Assembly (NCBI RefSeq): GCF_036075115.1
Contig: NZ_CP107958.1
Span: 1,054,001 to 1,118,000 of the forward strand
Length of the DNA: 64,000 nucleotides
Direction of reading: 5' to 3'
Origin: Streptomyces sp. NBC_00377
Lineage (GTDB): Bacteria > Actinomycetota > Actinomycetes > Streptomycetales > Streptomycetaceae
The notes under the pieces are model-generated. The model was given only the letters and a program-made list of their open reading frames with translations, did no database searches and was not told where the DNA came from. Positions 9,162 through 16,917 of this stretch are shown here, one piece after another (the stretch's first letter is position 1; every line of letters begins with the position of its first letter). The translations under genes were made by a program, and so were the position numbers.

Positions 9162-10178
9162 ATGGCGCATGACTCCCAAGGGCCCCGGCTGCCGGACACC
9201 CGGGGCCCGGTCTCCGCGGCCGTCCGCGGGTACCTCTGCGGCACGGGCCGGCTCCCGGCGGACGAGACGGTGGCGTCCGCGTCCCCCTACGGCGACGATC
9301 TCCAGCTGGCCCTGTACCTCTGCTACGAACTGCACTACCGCGGTTTCGCGGGCGTGGCCCCGGACCGCGAGTGGGATCCGGGTCTGCTGCGGGTGAGGGC
9401 CGCGCTGGAGCACCGCTTCCTGACCGCCCTGCGCGAGGACACCCCGGCCCACGACAGCGTCGAGGACGCACTCGCGGAGCTCCTCGTCGAACCCGTCGAG
9501 GGGACGGGCGTCAGCCACTTCCTGGCGGCCGAGGGCGAGTTGTGGCAGGTGCGCGAGTACGCCGCCCAACGCTCCCTGTACCACCTCAAGGAGGCGGACC
9601 CGCACGCGTGGGTGCTGCCCAGGCTGTGGGGCCGGGCCAAGGCGGCGATGGCGGCGGTGGAGTTCGACGAGTGGGGCGGCGGCCGCCCCGACCGCGTCCA
9701 CGCGCAGCTGTTCGCGGACCTGATGACGGACCTCGGCCTGGACACCGCCTACGGCCGCTATCTGGACGCCGCGTGCGCGGAGACGCTGGCCACGGTCAAC
9801 ATGATGTCCCTCTTCGGCCTGCACCGCTCGCTCAGGGGCGCCCTGGTGGGCCACTTCGCGGCGGTCGAGATCACCTCCTCACCCGGTTCCCGGCGGCTGG
9901 CCCGGGCGATGCGCCGCGTGCACGCCGGGCCCGCCGCCGCCTACTTCTACGACGAGCACGTGGAGGCCGACGCGGTGCACGAGCAGGTCGTCCGTCATGA
10001 CGTCATCGCCGGCCTGCTGGCCGAGGAACCGCACCTGGCCTCCGACATCGCGTTCGGTCTCGACGCCACCGGGTACCTGGAGGACCGCCTCGGCGCCCGC
10101 CTGCTCAACGCCTGGCGCGCGGGTGAATCCTCCCTGCGCACACCGATCACCGATCGGTCAGAAGTCCATATTTCCTGA
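9162..10178 (+). CDS. Haem-oxygenase-like iron-containing redox enzyme
   Basis: A 338-residue all-helical protein of the iron-containing redox enzyme (haem-oxygenase-like di-iron oxidase/oxygenase) family. Candidate metal ligands are seen in three helices: the Glu/His pair in KEADPHAW, Glu/Asp and His around EFDEWGGGRPDRVHAQLF, and the acidic/His cluster in YFYDEHVEADAVHEQVVRHD. Family members use an iron pair to oxidise or cleave small substrates. ATG 9162 follows two hairpins, so the gene starts its own unit. Just 15 bases separate its stop from a methyltransferase gene, itself overlapping a CDGSH iron-sulfur gene, suggesting one pathway. The substrate is unknown; metal ligands are assigned by eye. 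Confidence 0.8.
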   Translation: MAHDSQGPRLPDTRGPVSAAVRGYLCGTGRLPADETVASASPYGDDLQLALYLCYELHYRGFAGVAPDREWDPGLLRVRAALEHRFLTALREDTPAHDSVEDALAELLVEPVEGTGVSHFLAAEGELWQVREYAAQRSLYHLKEADPHAWVLPRLWGRAKAAMAAVEFDEWGGGRPDRVHAQLFADLMTDLGLDTAYGRYLDAACAETLATVNMMSLFGLHRSLRGALVGHFAAVEITSSPGSRRLARAMRRVHAGPAAAYFYDEHVEADAVHEQVVRHDVIAGLLAEEPHLASDIAFGLDATGYLEDRLGARLLNAWRAGESSLRTPITDRSEVHIS

Positions 10179-10193
10179 AAGGCGGGGTATTTG

Positions 10194-10853
10194 GTGACCG
10201 TGAATCCCCTGGTCCTCCCGGGCGTCTACGCCCCTCAGGAAGACACCGCCCTGCTGGCCGGGGCGTTGTCCGAAGAACCCTTGCTGCCGGGTGCCGACGT
10301 CCTCGACGTGGGGACCGGAACCGGCGCGCTGGCGCTGGCCGCGGCGCGTCGTGGGACGCGGGTCACCGCGATCGACGTGTCATGGCGGGCGGTGTACTCC
10401 GCCCGGCTCAACGCCTGGCGGGAACGGCTGCCGGTGCGCGTCCACCGCGGCAACCTCTTCGGGCCGGTGCACGGGCGGTCGTTCGACCTGATCCTGACCA
10501 ACCCGCCGTACGTACCCGCGCCGTCCGGCGGCAGCGCGGCCCGCGGGCCGGCCCGGGCCTGGGACGGGGGCGGCGACGGACGGCTGCTGCTCGACCGGAT
10601 CTGCCTCGAGGCACCCCGGCTGATGCGGCCCGGCGCAGTGCTGCTGATGGTGCACTCCGCGCTCAACGACCCCGCGAACACGCTGGCCGTGCTGCGCGCC
10701 TCCGGCCTGAAGGCCTCGGTGACGCGACGTCATCGCATCCCCTTCGGCCCGGTGCTGCGTGAGCGGAAGGACTGGCTGCGGGAGAGGGGTCTGCTGTCCG
10801 CCGACGAGGAGAACGAGGAACTGGTGGTCGTCCGTGCCGAACTCCCCTGCTGA
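10194..10853 (+). CDS. HemK2/MTQ2-like class I methyltransferase
   Basis: A 219-residue SAM-dependent methyltransferase. Motif I LDVGTGTGALALAAA binds SAM (residues about 37-51), and the hallmark NPPYVPAP loop (motif IV, about 103-110) is that of enzymes methylating planar amide or amine nitrogens, such as Gln of release factors (HemK/MTQ2) or nucleic-acid bases. GTG 10194 is preferred to the TTG at 10191 and the GTG at 10200 because AAAGGCGGGG lies just upstream. It begins 15 bases after the iron oxidase and its end overlaps the CDGSH gene by 20 bases, so all three are probably co-transcribed. The true substrate could be a small molecule rather than a protein. Confidence 0.82.
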   Translation: MTVNPLVLPGVYAPQEDTALLAGALSEEPLLPGADVLDVGTGTGALALAAARRGTRVTAIDVSWRAVYSARLNAWRERLPVRVHRGNLFGPVHGRSFDLILTNPPYVPAPSGGSAARGPARAWDGGGDGRLLLDRICLEAPRLMRPGAVLLMVHSALNDPANTLAVLRASGLKASVTRRHRIPFGPVLRERKDWLRERGLLSADEENEELVVVRAELPC

Positions 10854-11031
10854 CAAACCCTGCCGGATCAGCGTCCAGCGCCGGGGGCCCCTGCTGGTCG
10901 AGGGACCGGTCGAGGTGGAGTTGGAGGACGGCACCACGGTCTCGTCCGACCGCTTCATGGTCGCCCTGTGCACCTGCCGTCGCAGCCGCCGCTACCCCTG
11001 GTGCGACACCAGCCACCGGGAGCGGTCCTAG
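10834..11031 (+). CDS. CDGSH iron-sulfur domain protein
   Basis: A 65-residue protein with the motif CTCRRSRRYPWCDTSH, an exact C-x-C-x2-S-x3-P-x-C-D-x2-H pattern, which binds a [2Fe-2S] cluster through three Cys and one His. Such small proteins act as cytoplasmic electron or cluster carriers. GTG 10834 is the first reasonable start; it overlaps the methyltransferase by 20 bases, so translation is probably coupled. The remainder is a small beta-rich domain (VEGPVEVELEDGTTV). Placed after an iron oxidase it may supply electrons or clusters to it; this is inference. Confidence 0.88.
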   Translation: MPNSPADKPCRISVQRRGPLLVEGPVEVELEDGTTVSSDRFMVALCTCRRSRRYPWCDTSHRERS

Positions 11032-11083
11032 GAGCCGCGTCCACGGAGTCCCGCCCCTGCGTGCGCGTGCGGGGAATGGATTT

Positions 11084-11124
11084 GGAGGCCGGACAGGAAG
11101 CCCCACACCACCTGTCCGGCCTCC
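11084..11124 (+). terminator. Terminator of the iron oxidase-methyltransferase-CDGSH cluster
   Basis: Perfect 14-bp stem GGAGGCCGGACAGG / CCTGTCCGGCCTCC with a 13-base loop, 53 bases after the CDGSH stop and before the convergent SSI gene. Confidence 0.85.
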
Positions 11125-11215
11125 GTACGAGATCACGGTGCTCCCGCGTCAAGTGCTCGCACTCCCCACTTCACGAGCCACTCTCGGTGTCCACGGGGAC
11201 CACGCGATCCCGGTC

Positions 11216-11650
11216 TCAGAACGCGAAGAGGCTGCTTCCGGCAGCGTTCTTCACGCACTCGTTGGAGAAGGCGCGCTCGAAGGAGACGCGCTTGCCCTGC
11301 CATACGCCGTCGACGGTGACGACCACCGGGTCGTACTGCCTCGTACAGACGGCGTCACCCGGGCCCGCCAGGGCGCCCGGATCGCCGCCGACGGCGCGCA
11401 GTTCGGCGCAGGCGCGAGCGGCGGCGGGGTGGGTGCCGGAGGGCGTCGGGGCGCAGTTCAGGGTGACGGCCCGGGCCGCGTCGACGGTGGCGGCGGCCTC
11501 TCCGTGGCCCACGGTCAGCACGAGGGCCGACGGGGCGTAGAGGGAGGTCGGCGCTGCGGCCGGGGCGGCGAGCGCGGATCCGGTGAGGGATCCGCAGACG
11601 GTGGCGGCCGTGAGGCCGAGGGTCGCTGCCCAGCGCGCGGTGTTCCGCAT
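11216..11650 (-). CDS. Subtilisin inhibitor-like secreted protein (SSI family), Arg at P1
   Basis: A 144-residue secreted protease inhibitor. The start at 11650 is chosen because GGAAGG sits nine bases upstream; the ATG at 11659 would touch that site. A Sec signal peptide (residues about 1-31) ends near [12 protein letters not shown]. The mature domain keeps the SSI fold signatures: two disulfides (C..ARAC, and VCTRQYDP with SNECV) and the strand [20 protein letters not shown]. The reactive loop reads C-T-R-Q-Y-D-P, so the P1 residue (position 73 in SSI numbering) is Arg where classical SSI has Met. This predicts inhibition of trypsin-like proteases as well as or instead of subtilisins. Streptomycetes use such inhibitors to control their own extracellular proteases. 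Confidence 0.95.
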   Translation of the reverse strand: MRNTARWAATLGLTAATVCGSLTGSALAAPAAAPTSLYAPSALVLTVGHGEAAATVDAARAVTLNCAPTPSGTHPAAARACAELRAVGGDPGALAGPGDAVCTRQYDPVVVTVDGVWQGKRVSFERAFSNECVKNAAGSSLFAF

Positions 11651-12063
11651 TGTGTGCATCCTTCCGCTCGATTCGGGATGTGCCGGCCGGCTCGATCGGT
11701 GCCGAACGCGACGAGCGCGAGTCTGCCGAGTCCGCTGCCGAATCTCACATCGACCCCATGGGTTTCAGTAACCTTGCGTATTGAATCAGTGGCGAGAAGT
11801 GACGGAATTCGAACGGTTCAACGCCGAAAGCAAGCGCTTCATGATCCCTTCGGTTGGCTGGATGACCGGTTTCCATAGCTTCGTTAATCGGCCTGAAACA
11901 TTCCGCTCCCGCCCCGATCCCGCGCCGATCGGCGCCGCGATCACGCTCGGAGCCCGACGCACCCCTTCCCCCACAGACCCCTGCACGGCCCTCCGCGTTC
12001 CGCCCTGGGCGGACTTCTCCGCGACCCCTTGCGTTCACGCACCAGCGGAGTAATCGTAATTAC
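11651..12063. other. Divergent intergenic region, no gene seen
   Basis: Base composition is lower in GC than the neighbouring genes. It should carry the promoters of the inhibitor gene (leftward) and of the unknown protein (rightward). No convincing coding frame was found. GTAAT/ATTAC half-sites cluster at its right end. Confidence 0.5.
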
Positions 12064-12071
12064 ATGATTAC
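12050..12071 (+). promoter_or_regulatory. Overlapping GTAAT/ATTAC inverted repeats at a start codon
   Basis: GTAAT-cgta-ATTAC (12050-12063) is followed by a further ATTAC at 12067-12071, which pairs with GTAAT at 12056-12060. The half-sites cover the start codon at 12064. Possible operator; short and therefore weak evidence. Confidence 0.35.
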
Positions 12072-12639
12072 GACAGAGCAGAAGGAGCAGCTGAGGGGCT
12101 GGTTCGCGGGGCGCCTGCCCGACGACCTCTTCGACGAGCCGGCCGAGGTGACAGTTGACCGCGAGGAGATCACCGTGGTGGGGCGCATCCCCGCGCCCCG
12201 CCTGGCGGAGGACGCACCGGCCGCCGAGCGCGCGGCGGCCGTCACCGCACGGATCCAGGACTTCCGGGAGCGGACCCGGGAGACCCGGATGTCCGTGGCC
12301 CGCGACGCCGAGCACCGCTTCCGGCGGAAGGTGTCCTGGGGTGTGGTGTGCGACGGGGAGCGCGCGCTGTTCACCCACGTGGCCGCGCCTGTCATGACCC
12401 GGCTGCGGCAGCCGGAACGCCAGGTCCTCGACACCCTGATCGCCGCGGGCGTGGCCCGCAGCCGCAGCGACGCACTCGCCTGGTGCGTCCGGCTGGTCCA
12501 GCGCCACACCGACGACTGGCTCGGCGAACTGCGCGACTCCCTGGAACACGTCCAGCGGGTGCGGGCCCAGGGTCCGGACGCGGACCCCGGCCGGCAGGAG
12601 GCGGCGGATTCGTCCCCACCCGGCGCGGAAGAGGGATGA
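12064..12639 (+). CDS. Conserved-type hypothetical protein, helical
   Basis: A 191-residue cytoplasmic protein not assigned to a named family. The N-terminal half has a short beta-rich unit (AEVTVDREEITVVGRI), the middle is a charged helix (RIQDFRERTRETRMSVARDA), and residues about 115-165 (LRQPERQVLDTLIAAGVARS, DALAWCVRLV) resemble a ribbon-helix-helix-like or small helical DNA-associated domain in which SRSDALAWCVRLV would be the second helix. The tail is Pro/Gly/Asp-rich. The start ATG is covered by palindromic half-sites, hinting at autoregulation. A DNA-binding role is only a guess; the codon pattern and clear open frame make the gene itself secure. Confidence 0.7.
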   Translation: MITTEQKEQLRGWFAGRLPDDLFDEPAEVTVDREEITVVGRIPAPRLAEDAPAAERAAAVTARIQDFRERTRETRMSVARDAEHRFRRKVSWGVVCDGERALFTHVAAPVMTRLRQPERQVLDTLIAAGVARSRSDALAWCVRLVQRHTDDWLGELRDSLEHVQRVRAQGPDADPGRQEAADSSPPGAEEG

Positions 12640-12796
12640 GGCGTCCGCCTTCGACTCCGGGAGCGGACCGCCGGCCCTCGGCCGCCCGACGGCGAACTGC
12701 CGCACCGCCGCCCTCCCGCTACCGACCCGCCGGTATGGTCGCCGTGCGACGGCGGCGGACGCCCGACCGCGGGACGGCGAAAGGCGGGACGTACGG

Positions 12797-13966
12797 ATGG
12801 CGAAGCACTGGGCGGACTTCCAGTACGAGATCTATCTCAACGGCATGACGGGCGCGGTCCCCCGCCTGCCCACCGACCTGACCCGCCTCGAGGAGCTCAC
12901 CGAGCAGCGCCTCGGGCCGGGGCCGGTCGGCTATGTGGCGGGCAGCGCGGGGGACGGTGGCACGGCCCGGGCGAACCGTGCGGCCCTGGAGCGCCGCCGG
13001 ATCGTGCCGCGCATGCTGCGGGACGTGCACGAGCGGGACCTGTCGGTCGAGGTGCTGGGCCGCGTCCTGCCCGCACCGCTCGCCCTCGCGCCCGTCGGCG
13101 TGCTGTCGATCATGCATCCGGAGGCCGAGTCCGCGGCGGCCGGGGCGGCGGCCGCGCAGGGCGTCCCGTTCATCCTGTCGTCGGCGTCGAGCACGCCGAT
13201 CGAGCAGGTGGCCGAGGCGATGGGGGAAGACGAGCGCTGGTTCCAGCTGTACTGGTCCAAGGACCGCGAGGTGACCCGCAGCTTCCTGCGGCGGGCGCGG
13301 TCGAGCGGGTTCACGGTACTCGTCGTCACTCTGGACACCCCGCTGCTCGCCTGGCGGCCGCGCGACCTCGACCAGGCCTATCTGCCCTTCCTGCACGGCG
13401 TCGGAACCGCCAACTACTTCACCGACCCGGCTTTCCTGGCGGGCCTGGCCAAGCCGGTGCACGAGGACCCGAACGCGGCCGTCCTGCACTTCGTCAGCCT
13501 GTTCGCCGACCCCGGCAAGACGTGGCCGGACCTGGCGTTCCTGCGGGAGAACTGGGACGGGCCCATCGTCCTCAAGGGCGTGCTGCACCCCGACGACGCC
13601 CGGCTGGCCGCCGACGCCGGGATGGACGGCGTGGTGGTCTCCAACCACGGGGGCCGGCAGGTCGCCGGTTCGGTCGCGGCCGCCGACGCGCTGCCCCGGG
13701 TGGCGCAGGCGGTCGGCGACCGGCTGACGGTGCTGTTCGACAGCGGGGTACGCACCGGCGCCGACGTCTTCAAGGCGCTCGCCCTCGGCGCCCGGGCGGT
13801 GCTGCTGGGGCGCCCCTATGTCTACGGTCTCGGCCTGGACGGGCAGCCGGGTGTCGAGCACGTGATCCGTTGTCTGCTCGCCGAGTTCGACCTCACCCTG
13901 GCGCTGTCCGGCCACGCGCGCCCGGCGAGCGTGGGACCGGCGGACCTCGTCGAGGACGCCGTCTGA
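12797..13966 (+). CDS. FMN-dependent alpha-hydroxy-acid oxidase (lactate 2-monooxygenase-like)
   Basis: A 389-residue TIM-barrel flavoenzyme oxidising an L-2-hydroxy acid such as lactate. Landmarks: PLALAPVGVLSIMHPEAE and FILSSASSTPIEQ of the FMN site, WFQLYWSKD, the substrate-binding and catalytic segment VVSNHGGRQ (catalytic His, residue about 283), DSGVRTGAD and the phosphate-binding GRPYVYGL. The long N-terminal lid and overall length match lactate monooxygenases, which release acetate and CO2 rather than pyruvate, but lactate or glycolate oxidase activity cannot be excluded. A single gene, convergent with the sigma-like/ricin gene, sharing the hairpin at 14037-14060. The first residues MAKHWADFQYEIYL fit the family start. 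Confidence 0.88.
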   Translation: MAKHWADFQYEIYLNGMTGAVPRLPTDLTRLEELTEQRLGPGPVGYVAGSAGDGGTARANRAALERRRIVPRMLRDVHERDLSVEVLGRVLPAPLALAPVGVLSIMHPEAESAAAGAAAAQGVPFILSSASSTPIEQVAEAMGEDERWFQLYWSKDREVTRSFLRRARSSGFTVLVVTLDTPLLAWRPRDLDQAYLPFLHGVGTANYFTDPAFLAGLAKPVHEDPNAAVLHFVSLFADPGKTWPDLAFLRENWDGPIVLKGVLHPDDARLAADAGMDGVVVSNHGGRQVAGSVAAADALPRVAQAVGDRLTVLFDSGVRTGADVFKALALGARAVLLGRPYVYGLGLDGQPGVEHVIRCLLAEFDLTLALSGHARPASVGPADLVEDAV

Positions 13967-14036
13967 CCCTCGGAGGCCGTCCGACCCGCCGGCGCACGCA
14001 CTGCGGGCCGGGGCCTGCTCCGCACCCGCCCGCCGG

Positions 14037-14060
14037 TGACGCACGCGCGCGTGTGCGTCA
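14037..14060. terminator. Bidirectional hairpin between convergent genes
   Basis: TGACGCAC / GTGCGTCA arms around an alternating GC core; the left-going gene's stop codon is part of the right arm. Serves both convergent genes. Confidence 0.65.
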
Positions 14061-15692
14061 GGCCGTGCCGTCCGCCAGGTCGACCGGCTGGGCCGATGGA
14101 GGTGCGTCCGTGCCGGTGACCGCGAGCGAGCCGGGGGTGGCGGAGGTGGCGTCGGTGAGCCAGCGCTGGCCGACGGTGTGGTCGCGGACCTTGAGGACCA
14201 CGTCGTCGCCCGGTTCCTCGCCGGCCGAGGCGAGGGCGAGCGCGTCGTCCCAGCGGGGCAGCAACTCACCCTGAACCGTGAGGTCGTAGCGGACGTCGTC
14301 CGCGCGGGCGTCGGTGGTGTCCACGCACGCGCCCAGGATGACCACCCCGGCGTCCGCGTGGGAGTCCACGCACAGGCCCGGCCCGGCGACGCTGCGCAAC
14401 TGCCCGTCGTCGTCGTACGACCACTCCTGTGTCGCGTCGGAGGAGCAGTCGGCCAGTTCGACGGCGGCGCCCGCCCTCGCCTCACCCCGGATGTCCAGGC
14501 AGAGATCGGCGGCGGCGTTGCGCAGCCTGGTCTGTCGGGGCGCGGTGGGCAGGTGGGCGGTGTCGGGGGCCGTCGGCGAGGCGGTGGCGGCCTGCGAGTC
14601 GATGCCGGGGACGCTGCCGCTGGTGGAGGCGGCAGGATCGGCACCGCCGTCGTCCGACCACATGCCGGCGGCGAGCAGGGTCGTCAGCAGACCCGCCGAG
14701 GCCAGGCCGACGCCGGCGAACAGCGCGCGCGGCGAGCGGGTCTCCCCCGACGCCCGCCGACGGGGCGAGGGGATCCGCGAGAGCAGGTTGCCGCCCCTGC
14801 CGCGCGAGCCGCCGCCGCGGTGCCGCGCGGAGCCCTTGAGACGGACGGTCTGCGGCTTGGCGCGGCCCGGGCGGGTGTCGTGGTAGCGGCGGGCGCCCCA
14901 GCCGAGCACCGCCTCGGCGAGCAGTACGCCGAGGCCGCTCTCGAAGTGGCCGAGCTGTTCGGCGGCCGCCCGGCAGTAGCGGCACTCGTCCAGGTGCTGC
15001 CGCACGTCGGGCAGGAGGTCGCCGCCACGGCGGATGGGGACGTCGAGGAGCCGGTTGTAGAAGCGGCAGTCCTTGCTCGGAGCGAGGTCCCGGTGGGCGC
15101 GCACGACGCCCTCGCGGAGCTTGTCCCGGGCCTGCTCCAGGGCGGCGGACACGGTCTCCGTGTCCATGCCGAGCAGACCGGCGGCGACGGTGACGTCCTC
15201 GGCCTCGACCTCGATGTGCCACAGGACGCAGCGGGCGACCGGCGGAAGGCCCTGGAACGAGCGTTCCGCCAGCACCCGGTTCTCCGGTATCAGCGACTTC
15301 GCGGCGCGCATCCCGCGGGCGCCGGCCGGTTTGCGCAGTACCGGCAGGACACCGGCCAGGCCCTCGTCGGCGGACCACAGCCGGGCGGTGTCCCGCACGG
15401 TCACCAGCAGCCGGGGGCGCAGCGCGGTTCCGGGCTCGCCCAGCTTGAGCCGGTCCAGGACCTGGTGGAAGGCGGCCGCCGTCACCATGGACGCGACGCT
15501 CCCGGAGGACGCGAGGCAGATGACCGCGTACTCGTGCACCGGGCGCCAGTGCCGGGCGATCAGCAGCGCGGTGGACTGGGCGACCTCACTGTCCGCACCG
15601 CCGCGTATCCCGGCGGCGAGCGACTCGTCGGATTCTCCGGGGCCTCCGCCCGGCGGAGGATAGGGCGGACGAGGAGGCTGGGGGGTGGGCAC
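14058..15692 (-). CDS. Membrane protein with degenerate sigma-factor domain, zinc-finger and extracellular ricin-type lectin
   Basis: A 544-residue protein with an uncommon order of parts. Residues about 20-115 resemble ECF sigma region 2; about 140-200 resemble sigma region 4 (LPPVARCVLWHIEVEAE, then AGLLGMDTETVSAALEQARD). A zinc-finger-like anti-sigma motif follows, H233-x3-C237-x2-C240 (RQHLDECRYC), then a basic, Arg/Gly-rich stretch, one membrane helix at about 323-343, a Ser/Thr/Pro/Ala linker, and a C-terminal ricin B-type trefoil (LCLDI, QEWSYDDDGQLRS, LCVDSH, QRWLTD) about 388-525 that should lie outside the cell. The GTG start at 15692 has AAAGGAA nine bases upstream. A paralogue with the same plan is at 24643-26658. 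Function unproven; it could be a lectin-gated regulator. Confidence 0.75.
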   Translation of the reverse strand: MPTPQPPRPPYPPPGGGPGESDESLAAGIRGGADSEVAQSTALLIARHWRPVHEYAVICLASSGSVASMVTAAAFHQVLDRLKLGEPGTALRPRLLVTVRDTARLWSADEGLAGVLPVLRKPAGARGMRAAKSLIPENRVLAERSFQGLPPVARCVLWHIEVEAEDVTVAAGLLGMDTETVSAALEQARDKLREGVVRAHRDLAPSKDCRFYNRLLDVPIRRGGDLLPDVRQHLDECRYCRAAAEQLGHFESGLGVLLAEAVLGWGARRYHDTRPGRAKPQTVRLKGSARHRGGGSRGRGGNLLSRIPSPRRRASGETRSPRALFAGVGLASAGLLTTLLAAGMWSDDGGADPAASTSGSVPGIDSQAATASPTAPDTAHLPTAPRQTRLRNAAADLCLDIRGEARAGAAVELADCSSDATQEWSYDDDGQLRSVAGPGLCVDSHADAGVVILGACVDTTDARADDVRYDLTVQGELLPRWDDALALASAGEEPGDDVVLKVRDHTVGQRWLTDATSATPGSLAVTGTDAPPSAQPVDLADGTA

Positions 15693-16132
15693 TGAGCGAG
15701 TTCCTTTGGTACGTACCTGTTCGGTGCGGCAGGGAGCGCGAATTCGCCTCCGCCGACGAACGCCGGGGGCCCGGCCATGACCCCCCGCACGGGTGGTTCA
15801 CCTTTGCACAACTAAGTCGCGCACAACAAGGCGGAGACTGAAGAGGCGCTTTGTTGAAAGAATGTCGATAGGCGACGCCGACTCGCGCCGGGCTTCATGC
15901 CTTTGCGCATTCTCCGGCAGTACGGCGATGACGCCCATGCGCCCCGTGTGAAACACGCGCACACGGCGGTGCGCCGCACACGCTCCCGGCGCACCTGCCC
16001 GCGCAGTTGGCTGGAAGCGGCCACTTCCTCGGAGGCCCCGCGCAGGACGGCGGCTCTCCTGCGCGAAACGGCCGCCGGCCTTGTTCCTCCCGCCCTCGGC
16101 CGGCGGCCCGGAAGCTTTCGCGCCATCCGTCT
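15693..16132. other. Intergenic region upstream of the sigma-like/ricin gene
   Basis: No gene recognised. The left part (about 15700-15900) is less GC-rich and should hold the promoter of the leftward membrane-protein gene. The right part holds two hairpins: CGCAGGA/TCCTGCG at 16041-16063 and the stronger one at 16070-16108. Confidence 0.5.
16070..16108 (-). terminator. Terminator of the toxin-antitoxin operon
   Basis: Perfect 11-bp stem GGCCGCCGGCC / GGCCGGCGGCC with a 17-base loop, 25 bases past the toxin stop in the leftward direction. Confidence 0.65.
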
Positions 16133-16510
16133 CTATATCTGCCAGGACCGCAGCCGGTCCGCGGCACCGTAGACGTCCGTCTTGCCGTCGAGCAGGTCCC
16201 TGGCGAGGTCGACGAGCGCGCCGTACGGCGGATCGATGCCGACCCCGCTGGTGAACATGTAGGCCACCGCCGTCGCGCAGGCGAAGCGGGCGTTGGCCGC
16301 GGGCAGGGGCCTGAGCAGCGTGAGCGTGTGCAGCAGCGCGGCGGCCCGCCAGGCCGGGTCGGAGTCCACACCGAGCTTGGGCGGATCGACCCGGTGCCGG
16401 GCGACGGCGGCGACCAGCGCCGAGAAGTCGTTGACGGTGGGCTGTTCCGGCAGAACCTCTTCGTGGCGCTGGAGCAGCCAGGGCACGTCGATATGGATGA
16501 CGGATGCCAT
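16133..16510 (-). CDS. Doc/Fic-like toxin with degenerate Fic motif
   Basis: A 125-residue protein of the Doc-like group found in Streptomyces toxin-antitoxin pairs. Doc proteins phosphorylate elongation factor Tu through an HPFxDGNxR-type loop. Here the corresponding helix start reads LLRPLPAANARFACATAVAY: the catalytic His is replaced by Arg and the loop is shortened, while the N-x-R part (NARF) and the following hydrophobic helix remain. Other family features, the N-terminal DVPWLLQRHEEVL and the segment HRVDPPKLGVDSDPAWRAAA, are present. The gene starts three bases after the stop of the antitoxin gene, so the pair is coupled. Activity may be lost or changed. The identification depends on the neighbour and on the shared layout of Streptomyces homologues. 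Confidence 0.75.
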   Translation of the reverse strand: MASVIHIDVPWLLQRHEEVLPEQPTVNDFSALVAAVARHRVDPPKLGVDSDPAWRAAALLHTLTLLRPLPAANARFACATAVAYMFTSGVGIDPPYGALVDLARDLLDGKTDVYGAADRLRSWQI

Positions 16511-16513
16511 CGG

Positions 16514-16759
16514 TCAGGCGACCCGCCCCTCGCCCTGCACGGAGAGTTCGTCGTCGGGGAAGGCCGCCGCGAACTCGTCCGCATGGGAGGCGAAGAACCT
16601 GCGGAAGGCCTCCGCGCCCTCCTGGAGCGCCCGGTGCCGCGCGATGTCGGCAGCGGCGGCCTCCCGCACGAGTGCCTTCATCGACGTACCGCGTTCCTTG
16701 GCGATCTGCCGCAGGTCCTCCAGCTCGCGATCGCTGAATTCCACATTGAGGGCTGGCAT
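16514..16759 (-). CDS. Antitoxin, ribbon-helix-helix-like N-terminus
   Basis: An 81-residue protein directly before the Doc-like gene. The N-terminal half (MPALNVEFSDRELEDLRQIA followed by KERGTSMKALVREA) reads as one beta strand and two helices, the ribbon-helix-helix arrangement used by antitoxins to bind their own promoter; the C-terminal half (FRRFFASHADEFAAAFPDDE) is an acidic helix that would wrap the toxin. The ATG at 16759 is the only start that places the first strand at the N-terminus. The operon promoter upstream contains nested palindromes (16769-16829) fitting autoregulation. Assignment as antitoxin follows from size, order and spacing. Confidence 0.82.
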   Translation of the reverse strand: MPALNVEFSDRELEDLRQIAKERGTSMKALVREAAAADIARHRALQEGAEAFRRFFASHADEFAAAFPDDELSVQGEGRVA

Positions 16760-16768
16760 ACCCTTCAC

Positions 16769-16829
16769 GGTACCGCGCGGGTACTTACTCGTAAATACGA
16801 GCAGGTCAAACTGATGACCACGCGGTACC
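16769..16829 (-). promoter_or_regulatory. Nested palindromes in the toxin-antitoxin promoter
   Basis: Inner perfect repeat CTCGTA-AA-TACGAG (16788-16801) lies within an outer near-perfect pair GGTACCGCGCGG (16769-16780) and CCACGCGGTACC (16818-16829). Position directly upstream of the antitoxin start suggests operator sites for the antitoxin or the complex. Confidence 0.6.
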
Positions 16830-16917
16830 GCAAGGTGTCCGAGCCTGCACGTTCCCGATCGCGGAGCAACAATTCCTGATGCGCTGCCCCTGATCGACTG
16901 TCGGGGTCCGCGGTCGG

